Assembly (NCBI GenBank): GCA_020832235.1
Contig: JAFIEZ010000010.1
Span: 1-64,000, forward strand
From: Bacteroidota bacterium
Lineage (GTDB): Bacteria; Bacteroidota; Rhodothermia; Balneolales; HLUCCA01
DNA: 64,000 nt
Reading direction: 5' to 3'
Shown: in pieces, positions 20,418 through 29,920 of the stretch
How positions within the stretch are numbered: position 1 is the stretch's first letter
Layout: each line of letters opens with the position of its first letter
Notes under the pieces: model-generated
What the model saw: only the letters and a program-made list of their open reading frames with translations
What the model was told of the DNA's origin: nothing
Databases searched by the model: none
Translations under genes and position numbers: made by a program

Positions 20418-21611
20418 ATGCATATTATCCCTCTAAAAGCCTGGAGACCAGCTTCCAGTGAAGCGGCTGCTCGGATTGCCTGTCCGCCATACGATGTGAT
20501 TTCAACGCATGAGGCTCGGGCACTGGCAACAGAAAACCCTCTAAGTTATTTGAATATCATACGCCCGGAGATTGGGTTTCCTGATGAGATCGATGAGTAT
20601 GATCGTTCGGTTTACGATGCCGGCGCAGCGGCATTGCGGGCTCTAATGTCACGCGAGGTGTTTGTTCAAGAGAGGAATGCTTCATTTTATGTGTATCAGT
20701 TAGATATGAACGGTCGTACCAGTACGGGACTATTCACCGGTGTTCAAACCTCTGATTATCTTGGCAACAAGATTATCCGTCACGAAAACACGCGTCCGGA
20801 TAAAGAAGATGATCGTACGCGTCATATTATTTCCCAGCGCGCTCATGCCGAGCCGGTGATGCTGATACATTCCGACAATGCCGAAATCGACCGTTTTCTT
20901 CAGGATGTTACACGGGACCCGTGTATATTAGAGGTGAATCAGGATGGCGTATTTCACCGCATTTGGGTGGTTGATGGTAACCCCTGGGTTAACCGACTCT
21001 ATGCGGAGTTAACGGCGTTTTATGTAGCCGATGGTCATCATCGTTGTGCTGCAGCTGCTCGGGCGGCGGCGCAGCTTGAACATGAGTTTCCAGCTTCCTG
21101 CGTATTTCCTGCGGCGATTTTTGGCTCTTCTCAGATGCAAGTAATGGCCTATAACAGGGTTATTTACAACGCCGACGAAGCCGTAGTTCAACAATGGTTA
21201 AAACATGCCCATGTAGTTGCAACTGATGAATCGGTTCCACCCAAAGCAGGCCAAGTGTGCGTTTATACAACTCATGGTTGGCAGACCCTAGAGCTGGATT
21301 TGCCCTCCTCAGAGGTAAATGTTGCAGATAAATTGGACGTTCAACGCTTGCAGGACCAGATCTTGGCACCGGTATTTGGTATTGTAGACCCTCGTACAAA
21401 TCCCAATATTGCCTTCGTTGGGGGCATCCGTGGTACAAACGAATTACAGCGACTGGTGGATGAGGGGCTTGCGAGCGTGGCGTTCAGCATGTTTCCGACT
21501 TCGGTAGATGAACTCATCGCCGTTTCAGACGCCGGGCTTCTAATGCCTCCGAAGTCGACCTGGTTCGAACCAAAGCTTCGTTCCGGATTGCTGGTTCATG
21601 TTTTCGGGTAG
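20418..21611 (+). CDS. DUF1015 family protein
   Basis: A 397-residue soluble protein. It has the DUF1015 hallmarks: N-terminal CPPYDVIS near residue 22, HENT followed by DKEDDRTRH near residue 122, ADGHHR near residue 204, and the C-terminal MPPKSTWFEPKLRSG. The biochemical function of the family is not established to my knowledge. The DGHHR segment resembles the ATP-site motif of ParB/sulfiredoxin-fold enzymes such as archaeal free-serine kinase SerK. In many genomes the family sits beside serine-biosynthesis genes, and here it is 213 bp upstream of serC on the same strand. A role in serine or phosphoserine metabolism is inference. Confidence 0.88.
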   Translation: MHIIPLKAWRPASSEAAARIACPPYDVISTHEARALATENPLSYLNIIRPEIGFPDEIDEYDRSVYDAGAAALRALMSREVFVQERNASFYVYQLDMNGRTSTGLFTGVQTSDYLGNKIIRHENTRPDKEDDRTRHIISQRAHAEPVMLIHSDNAEIDRFLQDVTRDPCILEVNQDGVFHRIWVVDGNPWVNRLYAELTAFYVADGHHRCAAAARAAAQLEHEFPASCVFPAAIFGSSQMQVMAYNRVIYNADEAVVQQWLKHAHVVATDESVPPKAGQVCVYTTHGWQTLELDLPSSEVNVADKLDVQRLQDQILAPVFGIVDPRTNPNIAFVGGIRGTNELQRLVDEGLASVAFSMFPTSVDELIAVSDAGLLMPPKSTWFEPKLRSGLLVHVFG

Positions 21612-21824
21612 ATATGGGCTTTGTTCATTGTTATTGTAGCACGAATAACGGTATCTTGAAGGCTGTAAAGTTGTGAGGGAACATTCGGCAAACAGCGTCT
21701 GTTATTTCTATCGCAGTTTACCAACGCATGAGTTTGCATCTATCCCTTTCAATCGATACAACCGGCGAATATCTGCCATCATCTGCACACAGTAATTACA
21801 AGAACACTTTAATATTACAGTATC

Positions 21825-22904
21825 ATGTTCCGATCGCATAATTTCAGCGCAGGACCTTCCATTCTGCCCACCGAAGTATTACAAAAAGCACAGGCTGAAC
21901 TGCTCGATTATAAAGGCACGGGCTCATCCATTATGGAGCTGAGTCACCGTGGGCCAGAGTATATAGAAGTTGATGCTCAGGCCACATCCCGCCTGAAATC
22001 TTTGATGGGTCTTGGCGATGACTTTGAGGTGTTGTTTCTGCAAGGCGGAGCCAGTACGCAGTTTATGATGGTTCCTTACAATTTTCTTGCAGAGGGTAAA
22101 ACAGCCAATTATCTGAATACAGGTACCTGGTCGAAAAAAGCCATTAAAGAAGCGAAAATCTTCGGCAAGGTTCATGTTGGTTTTTCCTCGGAGGAGGAGA
22201 ACTTCGGCCGCGTTCCCCGCAATGAAGAGATTACGCACGTTGAAGGAGCCGAGTATCTGCATTTCACATCAAACAACACTATTTTTGGCACGCAGTATCG
22301 TAATGAGCCGGAATCGAATGGAGTTCCCTTGGTATGTGATGCATCTTCTGACTTTTTGAGTCGAGAAGTTGATGTTAAGCGATACGGTATGATTTACGCA
22401 GGTGCGCAGAAGAACGCCGGTCCTGCCGGAGTTACCATTGTAATTATCCGTAAAGATTTTTTAGCCAAAGCCCGCACCGAGAATGTGTCTACTATTTTAA
22501 GCTATCCTACTCATGTTGGAACCATGTTCAATACCCCTCCGGTGTTCGGTGTGTATTTTTTCAACCTGGTTCTGGAGTGGATTGAAAAACAAGGTGGAAT
22601 CAAGGCAGTTGAGAAGGTTAATGAGGCCAAGGCTGCACAACTCTATACAGAAATCGACAAAGATGATTTTTATCGTGGTACGGCTGAGGCGGCTTCGCGC
22701 TCACGTATGAATGTGACCTTCAGACTGCCAAGTGAAGATCTGGAGAAAAAATTCGTAAAAGAAGCTGCAGCGTTGCACCTCGATGGACTAAAAGGCCATC
22801 GCAGTGTGGGTGGTATTCGTGCCAGTATTTACAATGCATTGCCGCGTGAGAGTGTAGATACATTGGTTTCGTTCATGGTCGACTTCCGTGCGAAGAACGG
22901 ATGA
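21825..22904 (+). CDS. serC: Phosphoserine aminotransferase
   Basis: A 359-residue class V PLP aminotransferase. It begins with the family-typical HNFSAGPSILPTEVL, has EVLFLQGGAS near residue 70, and the PLP-lysine region YAGAQKNAGPAGVT near residue 192. It converts 3-phosphohydroxypyruvate and glutamate to phosphoserine, the second step of serine synthesis, and can act in pyridoxal phosphate synthesis. The length is normal. DUF1015 lies upstream; serA and serB are not in the window. tRNA-Thr follows after about 100 bp. Confidence 0.97.
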   Translation: MFRSHNFSAGPSILPTEVLQKAQAELLDYKGTGSSIMELSHRGPEYIEVDAQATSRLKSLMGLGDDFEVLFLQGGASTQFMMVPYNFLAEGKTANYLNTGTWSKKAIKEAKIFGKVHVGFSSEEENFGRVPRNEEITHVEGAEYLHFTSNNTIFGTQYRNEPESNGVPLVCDASSDFLSREVDVKRYGMIYAGAQKNAGPAGVTIVIIRKDFLAKARTENVSTILSYPTHVGTMFNTPPVFGVYFFNLVLEWIEKQGGIKAVEKVNEAKAAQLYTEIDKDDFYRGTAEAASRSRMNVTFRLPSEDLEKKFVKEAAALHLDGLKGHRSVGGIRASIYNALPRESVDTLVSFMVDFRAKNG

Positions 22905-22948
22905 GGTTCAAATTAACTGACGATGCTTAACGGGCATAGGTACTTCAT

Positions 22949-22980
22949 TTGCGAAGTGTATTTTGCAGTGCGTATATTTT
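22949..22980 (+). promoter_or_regulatory. Probable promoter of tRNA-Thr
   Basis: TTG, 21 bases, then TATATTTT followed by G. This fits the Bacteroidota-type promoter (TTG near -33 and TAnnTTTG near -7) at seven of eight -7 positions. It ends 22 bp before the tRNA. The 12-mer GTGCGTATATTT also occurs just upstream of the tRNA-Met gene. Confidence 0.55.
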
Positions 22981-23002
22981 GTGCAATCACGTAAAATGAC
23001 AA

Positions 23003-23075
23003 GCCGAAGTAGCTCAGCTGGTAGAGCAACGCTTTCGTAAAGCGTAGGTCGTCGGTTCGAGTCCGATCTTCGGCT
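23003..23075 (+). tRNA. trnT: tRNA-Thr (anticodon CGT)
   Basis: The acceptor GCCGAAG pairs fully with CTTCGGC; D-loop AGCTGGTAGA; anticodon stem ACGCT/AGCGT around loop TTCGTAA with anticodon CGT (reads ACG); T-loop TTCGAGT. The discriminator is T, followed by CA, so CCA is not encoded. It has its own promoter-like sequence and a terminator, so it is a single-gene unit. Confidence 0.96.
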
Positions 23076-23084
23076 CATTACGTT

Positions 23085-23118
23085 AGCCGGTTCCAGTGTA
23101 TCTGGGTCCGGCTTTTTT
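23085..23118 (+). terminator. Intrinsic terminator after tRNA-Thr
   Basis: AGCCGG..CCAG pairs with CTGG..CCGGCT, followed by six T. It lies only 10 bp beyond the tRNA. Confidence 0.9.
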
Positions 23119-23160
23119 GTATGGATGCCGCCCGTTATTTTAATTTTAAAAGCTCCCTTC

Positions 23161-24411
23161 ATGACAGATGTTGTAACCGTAAAACTGCGTGCCGGTGCCG
23201 ATAAACGCCTTCGACGTGGACATTTATGGGTGTTCAGCAATGAAATAGCTTCCGTTGAGCCTGGAACAGTGCCGCACGCGGATGATGCTTCTGAACTGAC
23301 CGAAAAAGACCTTCGAACTGCAATTACGCCCGGCAGTGTTGCCCGACTCATCGACCAGCGAGGTCAATACATCGGAACAGGATATTACCATCCGCACTCG
23401 CTGATCGCGTTTCGTCTGGTAACATCGAGGGAGGTCGACCTCGGCCAGGATTTCTATACCGTGCGTATATCCGAAGCAGCTGCACTTCGTCGCCAGTTGC
23501 GCCCGGGTGCACAGGCTATGCGCGTTGTTCATGGGGAGAGTGACGGCCTGCCTGGTCTGCTCATTGACCAAATCGGGGCTGTCGTATCGATTCAGGTTGT
23601 GAGTGCCGGAGCCGAAAATCATCTGGATTTCATCGTTAACGCCTGTAAGGAAGTGCTACAACCCGGCTGGATTATCCTTCGCAACGACGCCGGACTCCGC
23701 AAACTCGAAGGACTTCCCGAATATGTGAAGATTGTACACGGAAGCGATGAGGTGCCCGTACAAACAATCACCGAACACGGAATTACCTACGAAGTCGACA
23801 TCCTTGAAGGACAAAAAACCGGATTCTACGTTGATCAGCATGAAAACAGACTGCAATTTCGGCGCTTTGTTAAATCGGGCGACCGCGTGCTGGATGCGTT
23901 TTGTAACGACGGAGGATTTGCCCTGCACGCGGCTTCGGCCGGTGCCCAATCCGTGACTGCCCTCGATATTTCACAACCAGCGCTCGACCGGGCCGTCATC
24001 AATGCCCGGAATAACGGACTCGCTGATCAGATTCGCTTCGAGCGGGCCGACCTTATGAAATGGCTGCCTCAGCAAGCCGCCGTAGAGCCGACATCCTATG
24101 ATGTGGTAAACCTGGATCCTCCAAGCTTTGCCAAGAATCGCAAAACCGCCGCTGCAGCACTTAAAGGCTATCAGAAACTTCACGAAGCCGCACTTCGACT
24201 GTTAAAACCAGGCGGGTTCATGGCAACTGCCACGTGCTCACACCATATCGATACCCAGCGATTCATTGAGACCGTTACCGAAGCCGCTCGTCGCACCGGC
24301 ATGCGAGTGACTATGGTCTGGCGAGGAAGTCAGCCCGTTGATCATCCCGTACTTCCCGCCATGCCCGAAACCGAATATCTTCGATTTTTTGTATTTCAAG
24401 TGAAATCGTAA
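23161..24411 (+). CDS. rlmI: Class I SAM-dependent rRNA methyltransferase, RlmI-like
   Basis: A 416-residue protein from the chosen start. An N-terminal PUA-like domain (VTVKLRAGADKRLRRGHLWVF) is followed by an RlmI/YccW-type Rossmann domain with VLDAFCNDGGFALHAA (SAM site), NLDPPSFAKN and TCSHHID (catalytic cysteine region). RlmI methylates C5 of cytosine 1962 in 23S rRNA in E. coli; substrate identity here is by homology. The ORF is open to an ATG at 23125, but that start lies right against the tRNA terminator, so the ATG at 23161 matching the PUA start is preferred. No Shine-Dalgarno is evident at either. Confidence 0.88.
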   Translation: MTDVVTVKLRAGADKRLRRGHLWVFSNEIASVEPGTVPHADDASELTEKDLRTAITPGSVARLIDQRGQYIGTGYYHPHSLIAFRLVTSREVDLGQDFYTVRISEAAALRRQLRPGAQAMRVVHGESDGLPGLLIDQIGAVVSIQVVSAGAENHLDFIVNACKEVLQPGWIILRNDAGLRKLEGLPEYVKIVHGSDEVPVQTITEHGITYEVDILEGQKTGFYVDQHENRLQFRRFVKSGDRVLDAFCNDGGFALHAASAGAQSVTALDISQPALDRAVINARNNGLADQIRFERADLMKWLPQQAAVEPTSYDVVNLDPPSFAKNRKTAAAALKGYQKLHEAALRLLKPGGFMATATCSHHIDTQRFIETVTEAARRTGMRVTMVWRGSQPVDHPVLPAMPETEYLRFFVFQVKS

Positions 24412-24447
24412 CTTGCCATTAAACCAATAGTTAACACACCAAAGCCT

Positions 24448-25092
24448 ATGACCCGCTCAGCTGCCTCCCGTTTTTTTCTCATCGTGTTTGCTTTTTTTCT
24501 GGTTAGCGGTTGCGCTGCCTCCCGAGGTTCAATTATCGATACGGGTGTAGCCAGCTGGTACGGGCCCGGTTTTCATGGAAAAACAACGGCCAATGGAGAA
24601 ACCTACGACCAGAACGCCATGACAGCTGCTCACCGAACGCTACCTTTTAACACGGTTGTAAGAGTGGTCAACCTGGATAACGGAAAATCGGTCACTGTGC
24701 GCATTAACGACCGCGGTCCGTTCGTAGACAATCGGGTAATCGACCTTTCTTATGCCGCCGCCCGAGAAATCGATATGGTAAATTCCGGACTGGCCAGAGT
24801 ACGTTTACAGCTGGTAAGCAGTGAAGCCCCGGTTTCCCGCCGCCAGGGACCGGAGCTATTCACCGTTCAGCTGGCATCCTACAATCAAAAGGCACAGGCG
24901 GATGAGTTCGCGGCAGGCATTCGTGGTGCCTTTGTGCAATCGGCCCGGGTTGACGGGCGAACCGTTTACCGCGTTTACTACGGCCGTTACGAATCCAGAG
25001 ACCGTGCCGAACGCGCCATGCGCGACTTGAACCGAAGAGGTCACGAAGGCTTCGTCAAGCAATTGCAGAATCTTAGTCATGTAACACGGTAG
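24448..25092 (+). CDS. rlpA: RlpA family septal ring lytic transglycosylase with SPOR domain
   Basis: A 214-residue lipoprotein: signal peptide with lipobox VSGC (Cys at about residue 22), a double-psi beta-barrel (ASWYGPGFHGKTTANGE and VRINDRGPFVDNRVIDLS at about residues 35-105), and a C-terminal SPOR domain (about residues 135-210) that binds denuded glycan strands at the septum. RlpA in Pseudomonas cleaves naked peptidoglycan. It is 36 bp after rlmI on the same strand and may be co-transcribed. A weak hairpin (CGCTCCT/AGGAGCG at 25118-25141) follows. Confidence 0.93.
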   Translation: MTRSAASRFFLIVFAFFLVSGCAASRGSIIDTGVASWYGPGFHGKTTANGETYDQNAMTAAHRTLPFNTVVRVVNLDNGKSVTVRINDRGPFVDNRVIDLSYAAAREIDMVNSGLARVRLQLVSSEAPVSRRQGPELFTVQLASYNQKAQADEFAAGIRGAFVQSARVDGRTVYRVYYGRYESRDRAERAMRDLNRRGHEGFVKQLQNLSHVTR

Positions 25093-25427
25093 ATTTGTGT
25101 TGCCAGGCTCTCTTTACCGCTCCTTACATCTCGCAGGAGCGCTGTTATTTGAACTATTACCATCTACAAACGACAAAACCACGCTATGATGAAAACACGT
25201 TAGCAAAGAAATAGGCGAAAAGAAAAGCGCATCCTTAATCTTGAGTTCAGTAACTGTTGTAAGTTAACCTAATCCACGCATATACAGCATCAACTGCCTG
25301 CGAAAATGAACAAACCAAGCAGTATTTTACGCGTTGTCAGTTGTAAAATTATTAAACCTTTTACCGAACGAATAAACACATTTAGTTTGTTGGTTTTGTT
25401 AATATTAATCCCACTATAAAAAGTATT
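25093..25427. other. Spacer upstream of crtI
   Basis: 335 bp without a gene. It holds a 7-bp hairpin near its left end (25118-25141) lacking a proper T-run, possibly a weak terminator of rlmI-rlpA, and an AT-rich right end that presumably carries the crtI promoter. No repeat or RNA gene recognised. Confidence 0.45.
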
Positions 25428-26912
25428 ATGAGCAAACGAGTTATTATTATTGGTACCGGTTTCGGCGCACTTGGAGCAGCCGTACGACTGGCCGCACGAG
25501 GTTATCAGGTCGAAATGTTTGAGAAAAGAGACAAACCCGGTGGTCGTGGCTACGTCTACGAAATTGACGGATTCACTTTCGATGGCGGTCCTACGGTTAT
25601 TACAGCCCCATTCATGTTTGACGAACTTTTCAAGCTGGCCGGGAAAAAACGTGAAGATTATATCGAATTTGTTCCCTGTAATCCTTTCTATCGCATCTTC
25701 GACCATAATCAGCGTATTTTCGATTACAACGATAACGAAGAGTTTACGCTTAAAGAAATTGACAAAATTAATCCCGACGACAAAGAAGGGTATCTGAATT
25801 TTATCAAGACAACCAAGCCCATTTTTGATAAGGGTTTCATCGAGCTGGCAGATAAGCCGTTTCTGACCATCACAGATATGCTTAAGGTTGCTCCCGATCT
25901 GATCAAGCTGCAATCTTATCGAAGTGTGTACAATTATGTGTCACAGTTTGTGAAGGACGACTTCCTCCGGCAGTGCTTTTCCTTTCACCCGTTGCTGGTT
26001 GGCGGGAACCCGTTTGATACCACCTCCATCTACGCCATGATTCATTATCTGGAGCGGGAGTGGGGCGTGCATTATGCCATGGGCGGAACCGGAGCCATCA
26101 TCAAAGGTCTTGTAGATCTGATTACCGATATGGGAGGAAAGATACATCTGAGCTCAGAAGTGGATGAAATCCTTATTGAAGGTCGCAAAGCCAAGGGTAT
26201 CCGTCTAAAGGATGGTAGTACTCACATGGCCGATGCCGTGATATCAAATGCTGATGTACCGTTTACATACATGAATATGATTCCGGCCAAGTATCGACGT
26301 AAATACTCCGATGCCAAGTTGAAGCGCATGAATTACAGCATGTCGTTGTTTGTGATTTACTTTGGTACGAACCGACGTTATAACGATACCAAGCTGAAAC
26401 ATCATAACATTATACTAGGCCCTCGTTACAAAGGTCTGCTTAAGGATATCTTCCATAACAAGGTAGTCGCCGATGACTTCTCTTTATATCTGCACATGCC
26501 TACGATAACCGATCCATCGCTTGCACCGGACGGATGTGAGTCGTTTTACGTACTTTCACCCGTACCGCACCTGGAGTCGGGAACCGATTGGACTACCTTT
26601 GCGAAAACCTATCGCGACCGTATCATGCAGTTCCTGGAAGACAATTACCTGCCTGATCTGCAGAAGCATATTGTTGCCGAGCATTACATCGATCCGTTGC
26701 ACTTTCAGGGCGAGTTGAACAGTTACCTGGGTTCGGCATTCTCGGTTGAACCGATTTTAACCCAGTCGGCCTGGTTCCGTCCGCACAATAAGTCGGAGGA
26801 TTTCGATAATCTGTACTTTGTGGGAGCAGGAACGCATCCCGGTGCCGGTCTGCCCGGTGTGTTATCGTCGTCTATCATTGCTGAAAACCTGGTCAGCGAA
26901 GACCTCGGATAA
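25428..26912 (+). CDS. crtI: Phytoene desaturase (CrtI family)
   Basis: A 494-residue FAD amine-oxidase-fold enzyme. N-terminal dinucleotide motif [17 protein letters not shown], then [10 protein letters not shown] and [10 protein letters not shown], and C-terminal [18 protein letters not shown], all typical of carotenoid desaturases. It introduces double bases' counterpart bonds, that is double bonds, into phytoene to give coloured carotenoids in the membrane. It stands alone: crtB, crtY and other carotenoid genes are not next to it, so the exact product (lycopene, neurosporene or a C30 analogue) cannot be told. It is followed by a strong terminator. Confidence 0.92.
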   Translation: MSKRVIIIGTGFGALGAAVRLAARGYQVEMFEKRDKPGGRGYVYEIDGFTFDGGPTVITAPFMFDELFKLAGKKREDYIEFVPCNPFYRIFDHNQRIFDYNDNEEFTLKEIDKINPDDKEGYLNFIKTTKPIFDKGFIELADKPFLTITDMLKVAPDLIKLQSYRSVYNYVSQFVKDDFLRQCFSFHPLLVGGNPFDTTSIYAMIHYLEREWGVHYAMGGTGAIIKGLVDLITDMGGKIHLSSEVDEILIEGRKAKGIRLKDGSTHMADAVISNADVPFTYMNMIPAKYRRKYSDAKLKRMNYSMSLFVIYFGTNRRYNDTKLKHHNIILGPRYKGLLKDIFHNKVVADDFSLYLHMPTITDPSLAPDGCESFYVLSPVPHLESGTDWTTFAKTYRDRIMQFLEDNYLPDLQKHIVAEHYIDPLHFQGELNSYLGSAFSVEPILTQSAWFRPHNKSEDFDNLYFVGAGTHPGAGLPGVLSSSIIAENLVSEDLG

Positions 26913-26992
26913 ACAGTTGTTGAAGCTTCGATGTTGCACCGTTACAGTTGTGCTAACTGGCTTTACTATTGATTTAGATTATACGGTACATA

Positions 26993-27032
26993 AAAAAGCC
27001 CTCGACTGCTTATGCGGTCAAGGGCTTTTTGC
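26993..27032. terminator. Intrinsic terminator after crtI
   Basis: AAAGCCCT-CGAC pairs with GTC-AAGGGCTTT, A-run on the left and T-run on the right, so it can act in both directions. Confidence 0.9.
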
Positions 27033-27201
27033 TATCTGGGAAGTTCATTTTTGAGGTCGACGCCCCTTCATACGGTACTACAAGATGCGCGTAGCCCCGT
27101 TACGTGTGGCAGCTTGACTTGATGTCACAATAAACAAGCCGGTTCAATCCGATATTACGAGAATGAACCCAATCTGATCCCAGGGTAGTGGGTAAGATCG
27201 T

Positions 27202-27858
27202 TTATTTCAACGATGCCTGGAGCTTATCCCAATCAGATAGAAATTTAGCTAAACCATTATCCGTCAGAGGGTGTTTGATTAATGCTTCAATCACGCTCAG
27301 CGGCATTGTAGCAACATGAGCACCGATTCGGGCCGACTCCACCACGTGCATCGGGTGGCGAATACTAGCTACGAGTACTTCTGTTTCAAAGCCGTAGTTA
27401 TCATAAATGGTGACGATATCTTCAATCAACTGCATGCCATCGGTGGAAATATCATCGAGACGACCAACGAAAGGAGAGATGTAGGTAGCACCGGCTTTAG
27501 CAGCCACAAGAGCCTGTGTTGGCGAAAAACACAAGGTGCAGTTGGTCTTGATTCCCTCGTCGGTGAACGTACGTATGGCTTTAATACCATCTTTAATTAG
27601 CGGAATTTTTACAACCACATTGGGTGCAATGTCGGCCAATTTACGTCCTTCGGCAACCATTTCATCATAGGTTGTGGAAACAACTTCAGCGGAGACATCT
27701 CCTTCAACAATTTCACAAATTTTGGCGATATGGCCTTCAAAATCACGTACGCCAATTTTGGCACATAATGATGGGTTAGTTGTTACCCCATCCAATATTC
27801 CCATGGCATGTGCTTCACTAATTTCATTAAGGTCAGCGGTATCAATAAAAAATTTCAT
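27202..27858 (-). CDS. tal: Transaldolase / fructose-6-phosphate aldolase-like (small type)
   Basis: A 218-residue TalC/FSA-type aldolase: [13 protein letters not shown] at the start, GVTTNPSL, the Schiff-base lysine segment NVVVKIPL near residue 85, and [11 protein letters not shown] near residue 130. The 'small' transaldolases move dihydroxyacetone units between sugar phosphates in the pentose phosphate pathway; FSA and transaldolase activities cannot be separated by eye. It is convergent with crtI and divergent from the DUF1844 gene. No operon partner. Confidence 0.92.
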   Translation of the reverse strand: MKFFIDTADLNEISEAHAMGILDGVTTNPSLCAKIGVRDFEGHIAKICEIVEGDVSAEVVSTTYDEMVAEGRKLADIAPNVVVKIPLIKDGIKAIRTFTDEGIKTNCTLCFSPTQALVAAKAGATYISPFVGRLDDISTDGMQLIEDIVTIYDNYGFETEVLVASIRHPMHVVESARIGAHVATMPLSVIEALIKHPLTDNGLAKFLSDWDKLQASLK

Positions 27859-28009
27859 TTCAATCTAAATTAGGTAAAAGTCTTATTCTCTATAAAATAC
27901 GTTCAAAATAGCTGTATTACCAACGTGATATCGTGTTATTCGCTTGAAGCGAAGAGCTTATAGCAGTAATTTAGACCATAATGTAAACCATAACAAAAAC
28001 GTGAAAAAT

Positions 28010-28417
28010 ATGATTGACGACGCAATGGCATCTGGTGGTAAACTGAACGCCGAACAACAACAGCAATTGCTGTTCATGATGCTGGTTCAGCAACACGAAC
28101 AAATTGGTATGATGGGACTCGGAAAGCTTAAAGATCCCTCCAGCGATAAAATCACAAAAGATCTGAACGCAACTCGTTACGCTATTGACACCCTTAAAAT
28201 GTTGGAGACGTATACAAAGGGTAATCTTACCGGCGATATGAAATCCTACCTCACGCACGTGTTGAGCACACTTCAGCTGAACTATGTGGATGAGGCCAAA
28301 GGTGAAAAAAAAGAGAAGCCTGACGCTGATGTTGCATCAACATCTGCTGAGGCAGTTGAACAGCCTGTTCCGGAGCAAAGCTCGGCTCCCGAGGATCCTG
28401 CCGCGCAAGGTGAGTAA
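28010..28417 (+). CDS. DUF1844 domain-containing protein
   Basis: A helical protein of about 135 residues starting MIDDAMASGGKLNAEQQQQLLFMMLV, with the DUF1844-like middle (ATRYAIDTLKMLETYTKGNLTGDMKSYLTHVLSTLQLNYV) and a charged, Pro/Glu/Ala-rich disordered tail. The ORF is open to a TTG at 27944, and GTG at 28001 is another option, but the region before ATG 28010 looks non-coding. Function of the family is unknown. The following NUDIX gene starts 1-2 bp beyond its stop, so the two are translationally coupled. Confidence 0.8.
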   Translation: MIDDAMASGGKLNAEQQQQLLFMMLVQQHEQIGMMGLGKLKDPSSDKITKDLNATRYAIDTLKMLETYTKGNLTGDMKSYLTHVLSTLQLNYVDEAKGEKKEKPDADVASTSAEAVEQPVPEQSSAPEDPAAQGE

Positions 28418-28418
28418 T

Positions 28419-28904
28419 GTGCCGAATAAGCAACCAGATACCCATATAACAGCTGCCGGCGGGGTTCTATTCCGTTTGCCACTAACGTCTGTGCAACTAC
28501 CCATCACCGATGTTGGCGACGTAGAGGTATTGCTTATCTACCGAAATGGCTTTTGGGACCTCCCAAAGGGCAAACGCGATGTTGGTGAGTCTATACCGGC
28601 TTGTGCGGCACGTGAAGTAGCCGAGGAAGTTGATTGCCACATGCCCATGCTGCTGAATATGATTTCCAGAACAGAGCACCAGTACGAGCAGGATGGTGTG
28701 CGCATTGCAAAGACCACCTGGTGGTATGCAATGGTTATTAAACCAGGTGAGTTGAAACCTCAAAAAGAGGAGGGAATAGAACGGGTTGAATGGGTTAAGC
28801 TGCCAAAAGCTAAAAAAAAGGTAGGTTTCGACAATCTCGTTGAGGCCCTTTCAGCATTCGAGAAGTGGTTTCAGCAAAAGACTTCCCGGTCAATGAACGG
28901 TTAA
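28419..28904 (+). CDS. NUDIX hydrolase
   Basis: A 161-residue protein from GTG 28419, just after the DUF1844 stop; the longer ORF running back to 28284 overlaps that gene out of frame and is not credible. The NUDIX box is complete: GKRDVGESIPACAAREVAEEV near residues 48-68. An ITAAGGVLFR strand precedes it. NUDIX enzymes cleave nucleoside diphosphates linked to another group; the pattern (FWDLPKGKRDVGES) resembles diadenosine-polyphosphate/ADP-ribose-like members, but the substrate cannot be called. Confidence 0.87.
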   Translation: MPNKQPDTHITAAGGVLFRLPLTSVQLPITDVGDVEVLLIYRNGFWDLPKGKRDVGESIPACAAREVAEEVDCHMPMLLNMISRTEHQYEQDGVRIAKTTWWYAMVIKPGELKPQKEEGIERVEWVKLPKAKKKVGFDNLVEALSAFEKWFQQKTSRSMNG

Positions 28905-28990
28905 TTACGTTAATGACAGAAATGGCGGAGCATAACAATTTGGCGCAAGGCTACTAATCAACGCCTACTTACAAGCAAAATTACCGCAAT

Positions 28991-29026
28991 AAAAAAGGCC
29001 TCCTACGCGAGTAAGAGGCCTTTTTT
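28991..29026. terminator. Bidirectional terminator between NUDIX and TonB genes
   Basis: AAAAAAGGCCTC pairs with GAGGCCTTTTTT around a 12-nt loop. It serves both convergent genes. Confidence 0.92.
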
Positions 29027-29048
29027 GTAGTTACAAAATCAGGATAAC

Positions 29049-29705
29049 TTAGTTCGACAATCGGAATACGATTGGCAACTGGAATTGTACCTTAACAGGT
29101 TGTCCACGTTGCATACCAGGAGTAAATCGAACACCTTGTACAGCTTCAATAGCCGCTTCATCAGCGCCACCGCCAATACCTCGAATTACAGTAGGATTCA
29201 CCACATTTCCGTTTTCGTCAACGATAAACTGTAGTACTACACGTCCCTCGATTCCTGCACGTCGTGCAATTTCGGGATAGCGAACACGGTCGTAAATTGC
29301 CTGCATACCACCAATTGGCTCAGGCATACGCTCTACAACGATAAAGATTTCAGGCTCATCGTCTTCATCAGCTGGTGGCGGAGGTGGTGGAAGATCCAAT
29401 GGACCATCCAGGTCTAGTTCAAAACCTAAATCCAGAATTTCGTCATCAATGATTTCATCATTTGGTACTTCAACAGGCACCGGTGGACGTGGTGGAGGTG
29501 GAGGGGTCTCTATCTGCTCAGTCTGAATAATCTCCTCAATCTCTACCAGGTCTTGTTCAGGTGGAGTGAAATCCAATGCGTCTCCGCCGGAAAGCGGCGC
29601 ACGGAAAATGCCAACTGCAACAATTAGCGTAATAATCATACCCGTCTGCAGGTATAAATTATAACTTTTGCGTAAGTCAGCGGAAGGTTGTTTTCGTTCT
29701 TTCAT
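29049..29705 (-). CDS. tonB: TonB family energy transducer
   Basis: A 218-residue protein: cytoplasmic N-terminus, one membrane helix (about residues 20-36), a periplasmic linker with two polyproline runs and a very acidic middle (about residues 60-120), then a TonB C-terminal domain (YPEIARRAGIEGRVVLQFIVDENGNV). TonB couples the ExbB-ExbD proton motor to outer-membrane receptors. No exbB/exbD or receptor gene is adjacent, so its client is unknown; genomes of this group usually carry several TonB copies. The terminator downstream is shared with the NUDIX gene. Confidence 0.93.
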   Translation of the reverse strand: MKERKQPSADLRKSYNLYLQTGMIITLIVAVGIFRAPLSGGDALDFTPPEQDLVEIEEIIQTEQIETPPPPPRPPVPVEVPNDEIIDDEILDLGFELDLDGPLDLPPPPPPADEDDEPEIFIVVERMPEPIGGMQAIYDRVRYPEIARRAGIEGRVVLQFIVDENGNVVNPTVIRGIGGGADEAAIEAVQGVRFTPGMQRGQPVKVQFQLPIVFRLSN

Positions 29706-29771
29706 GTGCTATTACCCTGATTTGGTTAGTCTTGCGAGGTTGAAAATACACTAAATGATGTGATTCAACAA

Positions 29772-29787
29772 ATGCATATATGTGCAT
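29772..29787. promoter_or_regulatory. Palindrome upstream of tonB
   Basis: ATGCA-TATATG-TGCAT, a perfect 5-bp arm palindrome about 67 bp upstream of the tonB start in a 215-bp spacer. It is of operator size, but no factor can be assigned. Confidence 0.3.
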
Positions 29788-29920
29788 CTACATATTTTAA
29801 TGTAATTAATGGCAAAAAAGTTGCTTCAGATTCAATATTAAGAGAAACTTAATGTGCCCTATCCCGTACACTATTTACAATAACGCGTTTGCATCGGTTG
29901 AATTCCACACTGTAACATCA

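Noticed and set aside
28284-28418. N-terminal extension of the NUDIX protein
   Set aside because: It overlaps the DUF1844 gene out of frame and reads as low-quality sequence; the GTG at 28419 right after that stop is a better start.
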